From Corynebacterium lowii (GTDB lineage Bacteria; Actinomycetota; Actinomycetes; Mycobacteriales; Mycobacteriaceae), in the NCBI RefSeq assembly GCF_001412085.1, contig NZ_LKEV01000001.1, positions 1 through 64,000 on the forward strand: a stretch of 64,000 bases of DNA, read 5' to 3'. The notes below the pieces were generated by a model. The model ran no database searches. It was not told where the DNA came from and saw nothing but the letters and a program-made list of their open reading frames with translations. Below are positions 9,306 to 18,079 of this stretch, piece by piece (position 1 is the first letter of the stretch; each line of letters starts with the position of its first letter). The translations under genes and the position numbers were made by a program.

Positions 9306-11192
9306 CTAGGCGGATTCGGCGCGCGCAATCGCATCGGCCGCCCTAATCAGGGAGAGATGAGAGAAGGCCTGCGGAAAGTTACCGGCCAGGCGCTTGGTGG
9401 CGGGGTCGTACTCCTCCGCCAGCAGGCCCAGATCGGTGGCCAGGCCGCAGAGCATCTCGAACTTTTCCTTGGCCTCGGCCACCCGGCCCGAGGCCGCGTA
9501 CTGTTCCACCAGCCAGAAGGCGCACATCACGAAGGGGTATTCATCGCCCTTGAGGCCGTCGATCCCCTCCACCGTGCGGTAGCGATACACCAGGCCATGC
9601 TCATCTACCAGGTCTTTCTCGATGCGGGCCACGGTGCTGAGCATCTTGGGGTCGTCGGCGGCAATGAAGCCCGTGTGCGGCAGTTGCAGCAGGGAAGCGT
9701 CCACCTCGCCGCTGTCATAGGTCTGGGTGAAGGTTCCCAGCTCCTCGTTCCACCCCTTCTCCATGATCTCTGCGTAGAGGCGTTCGCGGTACCGCTTCCA
9801 GGTATCCACATCGCCCTCGTAGCCGTGCTCCTCCACCGCGCGGATGGCCTCGTTGAAGGAGGCCCACATCATCACGCGGCCGTGGGTGAAGTAGTGCAGA
9901 TCGCCGCGCATCTCCCAAATACCGTGATCGCGGTCCTCGTAGTGCTCCATCACGTAATCGAGCAGCTTCACCTGGAGCGCCCAGGAGTAATCGGAATCCT
10001 TGTATCCGGCGTCGCGCAGCGCGGCCAGGGCTAGCATGACCTCACCCACCACATCGGCCTGGTACTGGTCCGCCGCGCCGTTGCCGATGCGCACCGGGCG
10101 CGAATCCTCGTAGCCGCGCAGGTGCGGCAGTTCCTTCTCTGGCAGCTCGCGCTCCCCGCCCAGGCCGTACATGATCTGCAACTTGGCGGGATCGCCCGCC
10201 ACCGCGCGCAGTAGCCAATTGCGCCAGGCCGTAGCCCCCTTAATCAGGCCGTGAGCCACCATCACCTCTACCGTGAGCGAGGCGTCGCGCAGCCAGGTGA
10301 AGCGATAATCCCAGTTGCGCTCCCCGCCGAAGGATTCCGGCAGGGAGGCCGTGGGAGCCGCCACGATACCACCGGTCTCCGTGTGGGTGAGCGCGCGCAG
10401 CACCAGCAAGGAGCGCTCCACCTGGGGGTGCGTGGCGGCGTCTACGTCCAGACGCTCGATCCAATCGCCCCAGAAATCCTCCGCCGTGGCCAGGGCCTCA
10501 TCGGGGTTTTCCGGCTCCGGTACCGGCTCCCAGGGCTTGAACCAGGTGAGCGACCAATCCGCGCGCTGCCCGGCCTCTAGCGTGACGCTGCCGCGGATCA
10601 CATCGGCGTCGTAAGCCCCCTGCTCGGCGTCAGGGGTAATCATGGCCCCAGCGAGCAGCAGTCCCTCCGGGCCGCCGGTGCACAGCAGGCCCGGCTCCTG
10701 CGTACCCGGGACCTCAACCCAGCGGAACCAGGGCTGCACCCTCCCGTAGTTGAAACTGATCCGCAGGTCCATCCGCACCTCCACGGTGCCGCTGAGACAT
10801 TCCACGCGGCGGATCAGATCCGCCTTGCCGTTGCGCGGGGTCATAAAGTCCAGCACGCGGGCCGTGCCCGTGGGCGATTGCCACAGCGTTTCCAGGATGA
10901 AGGTATTGCCCACGTATCGACGCCCCGTGACCTCACCATCGCGCACCGAGACCTTCCACCGGCCATCGGTGGGATCGCCCAAGAGCGCGGTAAAAAGCGC
11001 CCCCGAATCGAAGCGGGGGAGGCAGAGCCAATCAATCGAGCCCTCGCGGGAGACCAGGGCGGCGGTGGATTGATCGGAGAGCAGGGCGTAATCCTCTAGA
11101 GGGGTGCTGGGCATACCATTGGTTTTCTTGTCTCGGTGGCTGTCTCGTTCTTTGCTGTGCTTCTTGATCTGCTTCGTGCTGTGCGTAAGCAC
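9306..11192 (-). CDS. GH15-family glycoside hydrolase, trehalase/glucoamylase-like
   Basis: About 628 aa. The N-terminal beta-sandwich begins with DYALLSDQSTAALVSREGS, typical of the mycobacterial GH15 trehalase group. The catalytic (alpha/alpha)6 domain includes ERNWDYRFTWLRDAS and a late GDEYPFVMCAFWLVEQY segment with acidic residues. Start uncertain: GTG 11192 has GGAGG 8 nt upstream, ATG 11114 begins the conserved region without a clear Shine-Dalgarno, and ATG 11207 is also open. Either trehalose or alpha-glucan hydrolysis is plausible. Upstream lies the DnaA-box region. Confidence 0.8.
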   Translation of the reverse strand: MLTHSTKQIKKHSKERDSHRDKKTNGMPSTPLEDYALLSDQSTAALVSREGSIDWLCLPRFDSGALFTALLGDPTDGRWKVSVRDGEVTGRRYVGNTFILETLWQSPTGTARVLDFMTPRNGKADLIRRVECLSGTVEVRMDLRISFNYGRVQPWFRWVEVPGTQEPGLLCTGGPEGLLLAGAMITPDAEQGAYDADVIRGSVTLEAGQRADWSLTWFKPWEPVPEPENPDEALATAEDFWGDWIERLDVDAATHPQVERSLLVLRALTHTETGGIVAAPTASLPESFGGERNWDYRFTWLRDASLTVEVMVAHGLIKGATAWRNWLLRAVAGDPAKLQIMYGLGGERELPEKELPHLRGYEDSRPVRIGNGAADQYQADVVGEVMLALAALRDAGYKDSDYSWALQVKLLDYVMEHYEDRDHGIWEMRGDLHYFTHGRVMMWASFNEAIRAVEEHGYEGDVDTWKRYRERLYAEIMEKGWNEELGTFTQTYDSGEVDASLLQLPHTGFIAADDPKMLSTVARIEKDLVDEHGLVYRYRTVEGIDGLKGDEYPFVMCAFWLVEQYAASGRVAEAKEKFEMLCGLATDLGLLAEEYDPATKRLAGNFPQAFSHLSLIRAADAIARAESA

Positions 11193-11248
11193 TCTCTGTG
11201 CCTCCATAATCTACTCACAAACCACTGTATTCCCCATCACTGGAAGAG

Positions 11249-11549
11249 TTATCCACAGGGGGCTGTGGACAACATGGTTAGTTATCCACCCCTCGCCGCC
11301 TGTGCTGTGTACAAACCGGGGTAGTGGTATCTATAATCCCCCAAGCCCAAGCACAGGGCGGCAACATCAGTGCAGGTCAAGGCCATTTTTCCGGCTCTCA
11401 TTCCTGCAAAAATCCTCCAAGATGCCCTTACACCAGGGCATTTGACACCGGCTACTTCGCCTTGTTAGGCCCCCTTCACGGCCCTTCAAGGCACTGACCT
11501 GGGGCATTACTCACCGCGACTTTCCACAGTTATCCACAATCTATCCACA
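11249..11549. other. Cluster of DnaA-box-like sequences in a 500-bp gap
   Basis: The gap 11193-11697 contains no credible gene. TTATCCACA occurs at 11249-11257 and 11530-11538. TTGTCCACA lies on the minus strand at 11264-11272. One-mismatch or variant copies are TTATCCACC (11282-11290), TTGTACACA (minus, 11306-11314) and CTATCCACA (11541-11549). These match the DnaA consensus. No AT-rich unwinding block is obvious between the groups, so a DnaA-titration or regulatory site is as likely as an origin. Confidence 0.6.
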
Positions 11550-11585
11550 GGGCAGCTCAACCCGTGTAGTGAACCTGCGCTCCAT

Positions 11586-11640
11586 GAAAAACACTCACGG
11601 CCCCGAACTCACCCAAAAGTGAGTCACGGGGCCGTGAGTG
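11586..11640 (-). terminator. Strong terminator of the rpsF-ssb-rplI operon
   Basis: A 14-bp perfect stem CACTCACGGCCCCG / CGGGGCCGTGAGTG (11592-11605, 11627-11640) encloses a second 6-bp stem ACTCAC/GTGAGT with an AU-rich loop. On the minus strand TTTTT follows. It lies 58 bases past the rplI stop. Confidence 0.85.
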
Positions 11641-11697
11641 CGCTGTTGTCGTTGGGCCGCACTCCTTCTTTGTGGAGCGGGCCGCCGTCACCGGTTT

Positions 11698-12150
11698 TTA
11701 AGCGGAGACGACCTCAAAGTTCACATTAGCCGCAATATCCTTGTGCAGCTGTGCCTTCACGCGGTACTTGCCGGTCGTCTTGACCAGGTTCTTCGGAAGC
11801 TCGATGACGCGCTTATCCAGATTCGGGCCACCGGCCTTCTTCACGGCTGCCACGATGTCATCGGTCTTAACCGAACCGAAGAGCTTGCCCTTCTCCGAGG
11901 TACGCACGGAGACGGTCACACCCTCCAGGGTGTCAAGCTGCTCGCGGATTTCGCGGGCGTGGTCGAGGTCGCGGATAGCGCGAGCCTCCTGGGCACGCTT
12001 GATGCCCTCGATCTGCTTCTCAGCACCACGGGTAGCCACGATGGCCAGGCCGCGCGGAAGCAGGTAGTTGCGTCCGTAGCCGTCCTTAACCTCAACGATG
12101 TCACCAGCGACACCGAGGTTCTCAACGGCAGCGGTGAGGATCAGTTTCAT
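11698..12150 (-). CDS. rplI: 50S ribosomal protein bL9
   Basis: 150 aa. Starts MKLILTAAVENLG with the conserved GYGRNYLLPRGLA motif of the N-terminal RNA-binding domain, then the connecting helix and C-terminal domain. Full length. Last gene of rpsF-ssb-rplI, 53 bases after ssb, followed by a strong terminator. The usual rpsR gene between ssb and rplI is absent, as in other corynebacteria I know. Confidence 0.97.
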   Translation of the reverse strand: MKLILTAAVENLGVAGDIVEVKDGYGRNYLLPRGLAIVATRGAEKQIEGIKRAQEARAIRDLDHAREIREQLDTLEGVTVSVRTSEKGKLFGSVKTDDIVAAVKKAGGPNLDKRVIELPKNLVKTTGKYRVKAQLHKDIAANVNFEVVSA

Positions 12151-12203
12151 GATCCCTGCCTTTCGTTGTTGAAAAGAGGATGATGTGGAAAGGGTCTCGG
12201 GGA

Positions 12204-12800
12204 TCAGAACGGGGGCTCGTCGTCCGCCCCGCCGAAACCACCGGCGGGGGGAGCGGAGTTCCAGGGATCATTGGCCGGCGCGGAGTTCGAGCCGCCCATT
12301 GATTGCTGCGACTGCTGGGGCTGACCGCCACCAAAGCCGCCCTGGTTACCCTGCGGGGCCTGCTGGCCACCGCCGAAGTTGCCGCCACCGAAACCACCGC
12401 CGGGCTGCCCACCCCGGTTACCGCCACCCTCGCGGGGGTTGCGGTTTACCTGGGCGGAGGCATAGCGCAGGGAGGGGCCGACCTCATCGACCTCGATCTC
12501 GTATACCGTGCGGTTTTCGCCCTCGCGGTTCTGATAAGAACGCTGACGCAACCGTCCGGTAACGATCACCCTCATGCCCTTGGTGATGGTTTCTGCGACG
12601 TTCTCGGCGGCCTGCCGCCACACATTGCAAGTCAAAAACAGCGCCTCGCCGTCCTCCCACTGATTCGTCTGAGAGTTGAATCGGCGGGGGGTGGAGGCCA
12701 CACGGAAATTAGCCACCGCGGCGCCCGAGGGCGTAAAACGCAGTTCTGGGTCGTTGACGCAGTTGCCCACGACCGTGATGTTGGTATCTCCCTGTGCCAT
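12204..12800 (-). CDS. ssb: Single-stranded DNA-binding protein
   Basis: 198 aa. OB fold in residues 1-115 ([16 protein letters not shown] start), then a Gly/Gln-rich flexible linker and the acidic tip DDEPPF used to recruit replication and repair partners. Tetrameric ssDNA protector. Lies between rpsF and rplI in the ribosomal-protein operon, the usual actinobacterial arrangement. Confidence 0.96.
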   Translation of the reverse strand: MAQGDTNITVVGNCVNDPELRFTPSGAAVANFRVASTPRRFNSQTNQWEDGEALFLTCNVWRQAAENVAETITKGMRVIVTGRLRQRSYQNREGENRTVYEIEVDEVGPSLRYASAQVNRNPREGGGNRGGQPGGGFGGGNFGGGQQAPQGNQGGFGGGQPQQSQQSMGGSNSAPANDPWNSAPPAGGFGGADDEPPF

Positions 12801-12881
12801 GCTGCTAAACCTTTCTTCAGTGTGATAAACGGCAGCCAGAGGGGCAAGGCCCCCCGGTCTTATCCGAGATTCTATCCACTC

Positions 12882-13169
12882 TTACTTATCGGTGCGCAGA
12901 ACCTTCGTACGCAGGATGTTGTCGTTGAGGTTCAGGAGACGATCAACCTCATTGACCGTGCTGGATTCGCACTCAAGGTTGATGACGACGTAAACGCCCT
13001 CTTCCTTCTTATCGATCGGGTAGGCCAGGCGGCGCTTGCCCCACACATCGACCTTTTCAACGGTGCCGTTTTCCTTGCGAACCACGTCAAGGAACTTTTC
13101 CAGGGACGGGGCTGCGGTGCGCGCATCCTGAGTAGGATCCAGGATGACCATGATTTCGTAGTGACGCAC
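12882..13169 (-). CDS. rpsF: 30S ribosomal protein bS6
   Basis: 95 aa from GTG 13169, giving the canonical start (V/M)[17 protein letters not shown] at 13186-13181 is 11 nt upstream of this GTG; ATG 13178 is only 2 nt away and would add MRS. Contains [11 protein letters not shown] and the C-terminal strand expected of S6. First gene of the rpsF-ssb-rplI operon. Confidence 0.95.
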   Translation of the reverse strand: MRHYEIMVILDPTQDARTAAPSLEKFLDVVRKENGTVEKVDVWGKRRLAYPIDKKEEGVYVVINLECESSTVNEVDRLLNLNDNILRTKVLRTDK

Positions 13170-13282
13170 GGACCTCATCACCTCCTATGGTCTAGTAATT
13201 GATATTTCGGCTACGCCCTCGGTGGGCGTGGCAGGAGGGTCGTTGCGTCAAGCAACCTTTCAAAGATAGCGCACACCTGCAT

Positions 13283-13306
13283 AAAAAGCGAGCCCACACG
13301 GCTCTT
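13283..13306 (-). terminator. Probable terminator after the GT87 / small membrane protein pair
   Basis: Minus-strand GAGCC-GTGTG-GGCTC, then GCTTTTT, 22 bases beyond the stop of the 64-aa gene. The stem is short (5 bp). Beside it the 11-base unit AGGCCCCTAGG is repeated in tandem near 13313-13334. Confidence 0.5.
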
Positions 13307-13327
13307 AGGAAGGCCCCTAGGAGGCCC

Positions 13328-13522
13328 CTAGGAAGAAGTGCCCGCGGCATAGAACACGGCAATAACCACGGGGATCACCGTCACGAGTACCAGCGCCACC
13401 CCGCCGAGACCCCAGATCAAGCGCGCCGGCTTCTTGTACATGAAGGCCGCAAAGGCCCCAAGGATGCACAGGAAACCGCAGAACACGCTCACCATCGTGA
13501 GCAGCAGCAAGCCCGTGCTCAT
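13328..13522 (-). CDS. Small membrane protein coupled to the GT87 gene
   Basis: 64 aa, start MSTGLLLLTMVSVF, two hydrophobic helices separated by MYKKPAR. ATG 13522 is preceded by GGGGGAAG and overlaps the GT87 stop as ATGA, so the two are translated in a coupled way. No known family recognised. The tight coupling suggests an accessory subunit of, or stabiliser for, the glycosyltransferase; this is inference. Longer reading frames upstream are antisense artefacts inside the GT87 gene. Confidence 0.65.
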   Translation of the reverse strand: MSTGLLLLTMVSVFCGFLCILGAFAAFMYKKPARLIWGLGGVALVLVTVIPVVIAVFYAAGTSS

Positions 13523-14751
13523 CGCTTCCCCCACGGCAGCGCGGGGTCCACGCCCCCGGTGGCATGATCCACCTTGTCCTCGCGCTGCCCACGCAGCTGT
13601 TGGCTCACCATCACCACCAGGGCCGTGAGCACCCCGCCGCGCAGCACAATCAGCGTGGCAAAGAACCACAGGGGCAGGCCATTGCCCTCCTCCGCGCCGC
13701 TATAGAGCATGGTGGCGGGGAAAACCAGGAGTTCCAGGAACATCCAGCTCAGCAGAAGCCGCCATCGCGGCAAGGCCAGCACGGCGGGCACGAGGAGCCA
13801 CAGCGCGTGCTGGGGCAACCACTGCTTACTCAGCAACAAGGTGAAAGCAACCAAGAGAAAGAGCACCTCCGCCAGGCGCGGGGTACGCCTGGCCGCCAGC
13901 CCCCATTGCGCGATGAGGAGCAGGCCCACGATCCACAATCCCGGCACCATCACATTGAGCGCGGTAGGGGAGAAGGGCACCCCTAGTACCTGCCCCACCA
14001 GGTAATAAAGCGTGTCCCACGAGGCGCCCTGGGCAAGATACGAGCGGTACGGGTCCAACCACGCCTGGGGGTAGAGCAGCAGCACCGGAGCGTTAAGCAA
14101 TATCCAGGTGGCTGCCGACGCCACCGCCACGCGCGCGGGGAAGGCCCATTGCCGCGTGCGCGCTCCCAGAAGGAAGAGCGCCACCACGAGCAGGCCGGGC
14201 CATACCTGGAAGGCCGCCCCCACACCGATCCAGATACCGGCAGCCACCGGGCGCTGATAGCGCACGCTGCGCAGGGCCGCCACCAGGGCGAATACCGCCA
14301 ATAGATCCCAGGCGTGGAAGGCGTAAACGATCAAGAGGGGGGAGCCCGCCACCAGTATCAGGTCCCACACCCTATTGCCCACCACGTCCATGAGCAGGCG
14401 CAGGGTGATAATCCACGTGCAGCCCAGCACCGCCGCGCTGATCGTGAAGTACCACGCGGCGGGGGCAATGGGGAGGGAAAGAGCCTCAATCGCTGGGTAC
14501 GTGAGGTGACTCAAAGCGTTGATGAGCCACTGGAAGAGCGAGGTAAGCACCGGCTCTTCTACCGTGCGGGCGGCAAAGGGATTGGCTAATTCCTCGAAGT
14601 GAAGCGCGCTGTGAAAGCCCGCGATGTCGCTATAGCAGGCGGACATGTACTGCCGATTGCCCGACCAGTCGAGGCGCAGTATTCCATCATCGCCGCGGCT
14701 GCTGGCCAGGCAATGAGCCTTAGAGAGATAGCCCAGGGAGAGCAACGTCAT
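13519..14751 (-). CDS. GT87-family polyprenyl-phosphate-dependent glycosyltransferase
   Basis: 410 aa with about ten membrane helices and the GT-C pattern of short polar loops (DLLAVFALVAAL, GAAFQVWPGLL), as in the actinobacterial GT87 (DUF2029) mannosyl- and arabinosyltransferases. It lies between ponA and rpsF as in relatives and should act on envelope glycans. Start is odd: ATG 14751 has no Shine-Dalgarno and falls inside a hydrophobic stretch, and the 45 in-frame bases before it also encode hydrophobic residues but no ATG, GTG or TTG. Confidence 0.75.
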   Translation of the reverse strand: MTLLSLGYLSKAHCLASSRGDDGILRLDWSGNRQYMSACYSDIAGFHSALHFEELANPFAARTVEEPVLTSLFQWLINALSHLTYPAIEALSLPIAPAAWYFTISAAVLGCTWIITLRLLMDVVGNRVWDLILVAGSPLLIVYAFHAWDLLAVFALVAALRSVRYQRPVAAGIWIGVGAAFQVWPGLLVVALFLLGARTRQWAFPARVAVASAATWILLNAPVLLLYPQAWLDPYRSYLAQGASWDTLYYLVGQVLGVPFSPTALNVMVPGLWIVGLLLIAQWGLAARRTPRLAEVLFLLVAFTLLLSKQWLPQHALWLLVPAVLALPRWRLLLSWMFLELLVFPATMLYSGAEEGNGLPLWFFATLIVLRGGVLTALVVMVSQQLRGQREDKVDHATGGVDPALPWGKR

Positions 14752-14797
14752 GCCCAGGGCGATCGACAGGCTGCGGCACGGGGAATCCTTCCACCGA

Positions 14798-17089
14798 TCA
14801 GAGTCCGAGGATTTCCCCGACCTCGCTGGGCAAGATCTCTACCATGTTCCCGCCCTGGTTATAGTCCTGGGGATTCGGCCCCGCGGGCTGTTGCGGTGCC
14901 GGCGCGGGGGAAGGGGAGGGCGCCGGGGCCGGTTGCTCCACCGGGGCGGGGGAGGGCTGATCGGCGGGCGACGGCGCCGGAGCCGGTTGCTCTGCCGGAG
15001 CAGTCGGGGTGGTCGCCTGGTCATTGCCCGTGGCACCGGAGGTGGAGCTATCGCTCCACGTCGAGGAGGAAGAGGAAGAATCCATGCCCGCACCCGGCGC
15101 GGCATAACCGCCACCGTAGGACCCCACGCCCCAGGTGACGGGACCCGCGGGGGCGAAGTCCTCGAAGTCTCGGCCTTCCAAGGCGCCGTCGAGAGTGGCC
15201 TTCCAGATGTCCGTGGGCAGACCGGAACCGTACATCAAACCGCCCCAGGCGTTGAGCAACGGGGAGTTATCCTCCGTGCCCACCCACACGGCGGTAGCCA
15301 GCTGCGGGGTGGAGCCCACCATCCAGGCATCCTTGTTATAACCGCTATCGCCCAGCTGCGTGGTACCCGTCTTGGAGGCGGAGGGGCGCCCGCCCGCAAG
15401 CGTCTTGCCATTGGAGTAATTGGCGATGGGCTGCATGGCATCAATCACGTTATCCGCCACGACCTCGCTCACGCGGCGCTCGCCCTCCTGGGACTCGCGC
15501 TCATAAAGAACCTCGCGGTTGGCGGTTTCCACCTTCTGCACAAAGTGCGGCTGCTGCCATACGCCCCGGTTGGTCAGCGTGGCCACCGCCACCGCCATAT
15601 CCAGCGGGCGGGACTGGTACTGGCCCAGCACGATGCCCTCGTAGGGCTGGTTGCCGTTTTCCGTGAGCGTCTGCGGGATACCCGGCAGGGAGCGGGCGAT
15701 GCCCAGGGCGTGAGCCATATCCGCAGTGTCCTGGGTACCGTTGGCCAGATCGTTTTGCAGGCGGATAAAGCTGGTGTTGTGGGAGTACTTCAGGGCGTCC
15801 TTAATGGAGCAGAAACCGCAGTTGAAGCCCTCCACGTTGTTCACCGTGATGTTGCCCGGCAGCGTGACCGGATCGGAGGAGTAACCGGTGGAAAGCGGAA
15901 TACCCTGCTGCAAGGCCGCCGCCAGGCCGAAGATCTTGAAGGTCGATCCCGTCTGCAAGCCGGCGTTGGCATAGTCCCAACCATGGGCGTCCTCGCCGCC
16001 GTAATAGGAGCGCACCGCGCCGGTGGCGGGTTCCACGGACACCGCGGCGGTGCGGATATTGGGCTGCTCGCCTTGAAGGTTATTGTGCACCGCGTTCACG
16101 GTGGCTTCCTGGGCCTGCTTATCAATGGTGGTGGTGATCTTCAGCCCGCGGGTGGTCACGTCCTCCTCGGTGATGCCGAGGGTTTCCAGCTCCGCCATCA
16201 CCTGATTCTTAATCATCCCGTTGGTGCCATCGGCCTCCGTATAAGCACTGTAGGAGGCGGGGTCGGTGGTCTCCGGGTAGACGGCCTGGGCGCGCTGCTG
16301 CGGGGTCAGCCCCTCGATTTCCACCATGCCATCGAGCACGTAGTTCCAGCGCAGTTCGGCCTCCGAGCGGTTGATCCAGGGGTCGAGCTGGCTGGGGCGC
16401 TGAATCGCTGCCGCGAGAACGGCGGATTCCTCCGGGGTGAGTTCCGCGGCGTGCTTGCCAAAGTAAGCCTGGGAGGCAGATTCCACACCATAGGCGTTGC
16501 GGCCAAAGTACACGGTATTGAGGTAGGCGGAAAGCACCTCTTCCTTGGACCACTCATTAGCCATCTTGGTGGAGTACACCAGCTCGCGCAGCTTGCGCTC
16601 CACGGAGTGCTCGTTGCCCACCAGCATGTTCTTCACGTACTGCTGGGTGATGGTGGAACCACCACCCGCGGAGCTATCGCCGCGCACCTGGCCCAGAACC
16701 GCGCGGCCAAAGCCGGTGAGGGAGAAGCCGGGGTTCGTCCAGAACTCACGGTCCTCGGCTGCAAGAACGGCGTTGCGCATGCTCTCGGGGATCTCGTCAT
16801 AGGGAATCTGCTGGCGGTTGCCGTCCGGGGGCACGATGCGCGCCAATTCCTCCGAGGAATCGGAGGTGTAAATCTGGGAGACCTGCTTGGCCGATAGTTC
16901 CTCCGGTTCCGGCACCTTGGCCATGATGTATGCCTTCATAAAACCGGCAATCGGAAGAAGAATAAGCAGGCCCAGCACTATAACGGAGGTCCACAAAATA
17001 GGATGCTTGCGGAAGCCTCGCTTGGGCTCGTCCTCCTCATCGAGGAAGTCATCCTCGTAGTCCTCGTACTCGCTGTTATCTCTTGACAC
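14798..17089 (-). CDS. ponA: Class A penicillin-binding protein
   Basis: 763 aa. Acidic cytoplasmic tail, one membrane helix (about 31-51), GT51 glycosyltransferase domain with AEDREFW (Glu112) and GGSTITQQ (143-150), transpeptidase domain with STFK (382-385), SHN (436-438) and KTGT (573-576). All catalytic motifs present. From about 665 the tail is Ser then Pro/Ala-rich, probably unstructured near the wall. Polymerises and cross-links peptidoglycan. Neighbours match the corynebacterial PBP1-type locus. Confidence 0.94.
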   Translation of the reverse strand: MSRDNSEYEDYEDDFLDEEDEPKRGFRKHPILWTSVIVLGLLILLPIAGFMKAYIMAKVPEPEELSAKQVSQIYTSDSSEELARIVPPDGNRQQIPYDEIPESMRNAVLAAEDREFWTNPGFSLTGFGRAVLGQVRGDSSAGGGSTITQQYVKNMLVGNEHSVERKLRELVYSTKMANEWSKEEVLSAYLNTVYFGRNAYGVESASQAYFGKHAAELTPEESAVLAAAIQRPSQLDPWINRSEAELRWNYVLDGMVEIEGLTPQQRAQAVYPETTDPASYSAYTEADGTNGMIKNQVMAELETLGITEEDVTTRGLKITTTIDKQAQEATVNAVHNNLQGEQPNIRTAAVSVEPATGAVRSYYGGEDAHGWDYANAGLQTGSTFKIFGLAAALQQGIPLSTGYSSDPVTLPGNITVNNVEGFNCGFCSIKDALKYSHNTSFIRLQNDLANGTQDTADMAHALGIARSLPGIPQTLTENGNQPYEGIVLGQYQSRPLDMAVAVATLTNRGVWQQPHFVQKVETANREVLYERESQEGERRVSEVVADNVIDAMQPIANYSNGKTLAGGRPSASKTGTTQLGDSGYNKDAWMVGSTPQLATAVWVGTEDNSPLLNAWGGLMYGSGLPTDIWKATLDGALEGRDFEDFAPAGPVTWGVGSYGGGYAAPGAGMDSSSSSSTWSDSSTSGATGNDQATTPTAPAEQPAPAPSPADQPSPAPVEQPAPAPSPSPAPAPQQPAGPNPQDYNQGGNMVEILPSEVGEILGL

Positions 17090-17152
17090 CTGCGGTCCCC
17101 ATCATTGAACGTGTATTTGACATGCAGATTACTTGTTCACCCCGGCCCAGGT

Positions 17153-17512
17153 CTAACCCCCAGCCGTAGCCGAGCTGAGAAGATGGTTCCACCGACACCG
17201 AGGGCACACCTCCACGGTGTGCACCGTCACCTCTCCGCGCTCGGCCACGAGAGCCTCGATTTCTTCTTCATTGCGGGCCGTGCCGGAGCGACGCCCCAGT
17301 TCCTCCCCGTGCACCCACCGCACCACGCGCAACTCATGCTCCCCGCAGACGGGGCAGGGGGCGTCGGCAAGCACTCCGTGGAAACGCGCGGCGGTGACGA
17401 GAAGGAAGTCAGCATCACATAGTTCTTCTCGTCGCACCTGCCCGGCGCGATAGCGCTGGAGAAGGGTGCGCCGCTGCCATTGATGGCTCACTTCATAGCG
17501 GTAATGGATCAC
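17153..17512 (-). CDS. DUF5318 family protein
   Basis: 119 aa from GTG 17512 (VIHYRYEVSHQWQRR). GTG 17536 adds eight residues. Two Cys-x2-Cys pairs (CPVC and CPRC) form a probable zinc ribbon. Conserved in Corynebacteriales next to ponA; function unknown to me. A minus-strand TATATA at about 17523-17528 may be the -10 of a leaderless transcript. Divergent from the MarR gene. Confidence 0.75.
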   Translation of the reverse strand: MIHYRYEVSHQWQRRTLLQRYRAGQVRREELCDADFLLVTAARFHGVLADAPCPVCGEHELRVVRWVHGEELGRRSGTARNEEEIEALVAERGEVTVHTVEVCPRCRWNHLLSSATAGG

Positions 17513-17586
17513 CCGCACGAGCCTATATAAACCCACCAGGGCAGTGCTTTCTGCCTAAATACTTCCTTAGCGCTACAGTAGAGCAT

Positions 17587-18039
17587 ATGAATTCCCCCAC
17601 CCCGGAAGCAGTGGCCCGAAAGGTGCGCCCTGCTCTCACCAAGCTTTATGTGATGTACTTCCGCGTCGCGGATCAATCGAACCTCACCGGACCTCAACTG
17701 TCCATCATGACCCGGATGCGGGAGAACGGTGAATCGCGCATCAGCCAGTTGGCTAAAGAAGAGGGAATCCGTATGCCCACCGCCTCCAATGCGCTGCATC
17801 AATTGGAGCAGCGCGGGATGGTGGAGCGCATCCGCGATACCCAAGATCGCCGTGGCGTGCGCGTGCGTCTGACGGATCTGGGGCTCGCGGAGTTGGAGCG
17901 AGTGGGTGAGGAGCGCACGCAGAGCCTCACCGGCATGTTGGAGAAGCTCTCCGACGAAGAGCTGCAACGCGCTGATGAATTTGTGGATGTCATTAACGTT
18001 CTAGCCAGCAAGTACGGTATTGACGAGACTTCCCAGTAA
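17587..18039 (+). CDS. malR: MarR-family regulator, likely MalR
   Basis: 150 aa. Winged helix-turn-helix with RISQLAKEEGIRMPTASNAL as recognition region and DRRGVRVRLTD in the wing, ending in a dimerisation helix. In C. glutamicum the MarR protein beside the ponA-type PBP gene is, as I recall, MalR, which controls envelope stress; orthology here is inferred from position. Followed 40 bases downstream by a UspA-type gene, probably in one operon. Confidence 0.7.
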   Translation: MNSPTPEAVARKVRPALTKLYVMYFRVADQSNLTGPQLSIMTRMRENGESRISQLAKEEGIRMPTASNALHQLEQRGMVERIRDTQDRRGVRVRLTDLGLAELERVGEERTQSLTGMLEKLSDEELQRADEFVDVINVLASKYGIDETSQ

Positions 18040-18079
18040 CATCTCCTTCAAGCCCGCACAGGAAGGACGATGAATCATT

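Noticed and set aside
14750-16897. Long plus-strand open frame (715 codons) opposite ponA
   Set aside because: Exact shadow of ponA in high-GC DNA; no ribosome site, odd composition, and ponA has all catalytic motifs.
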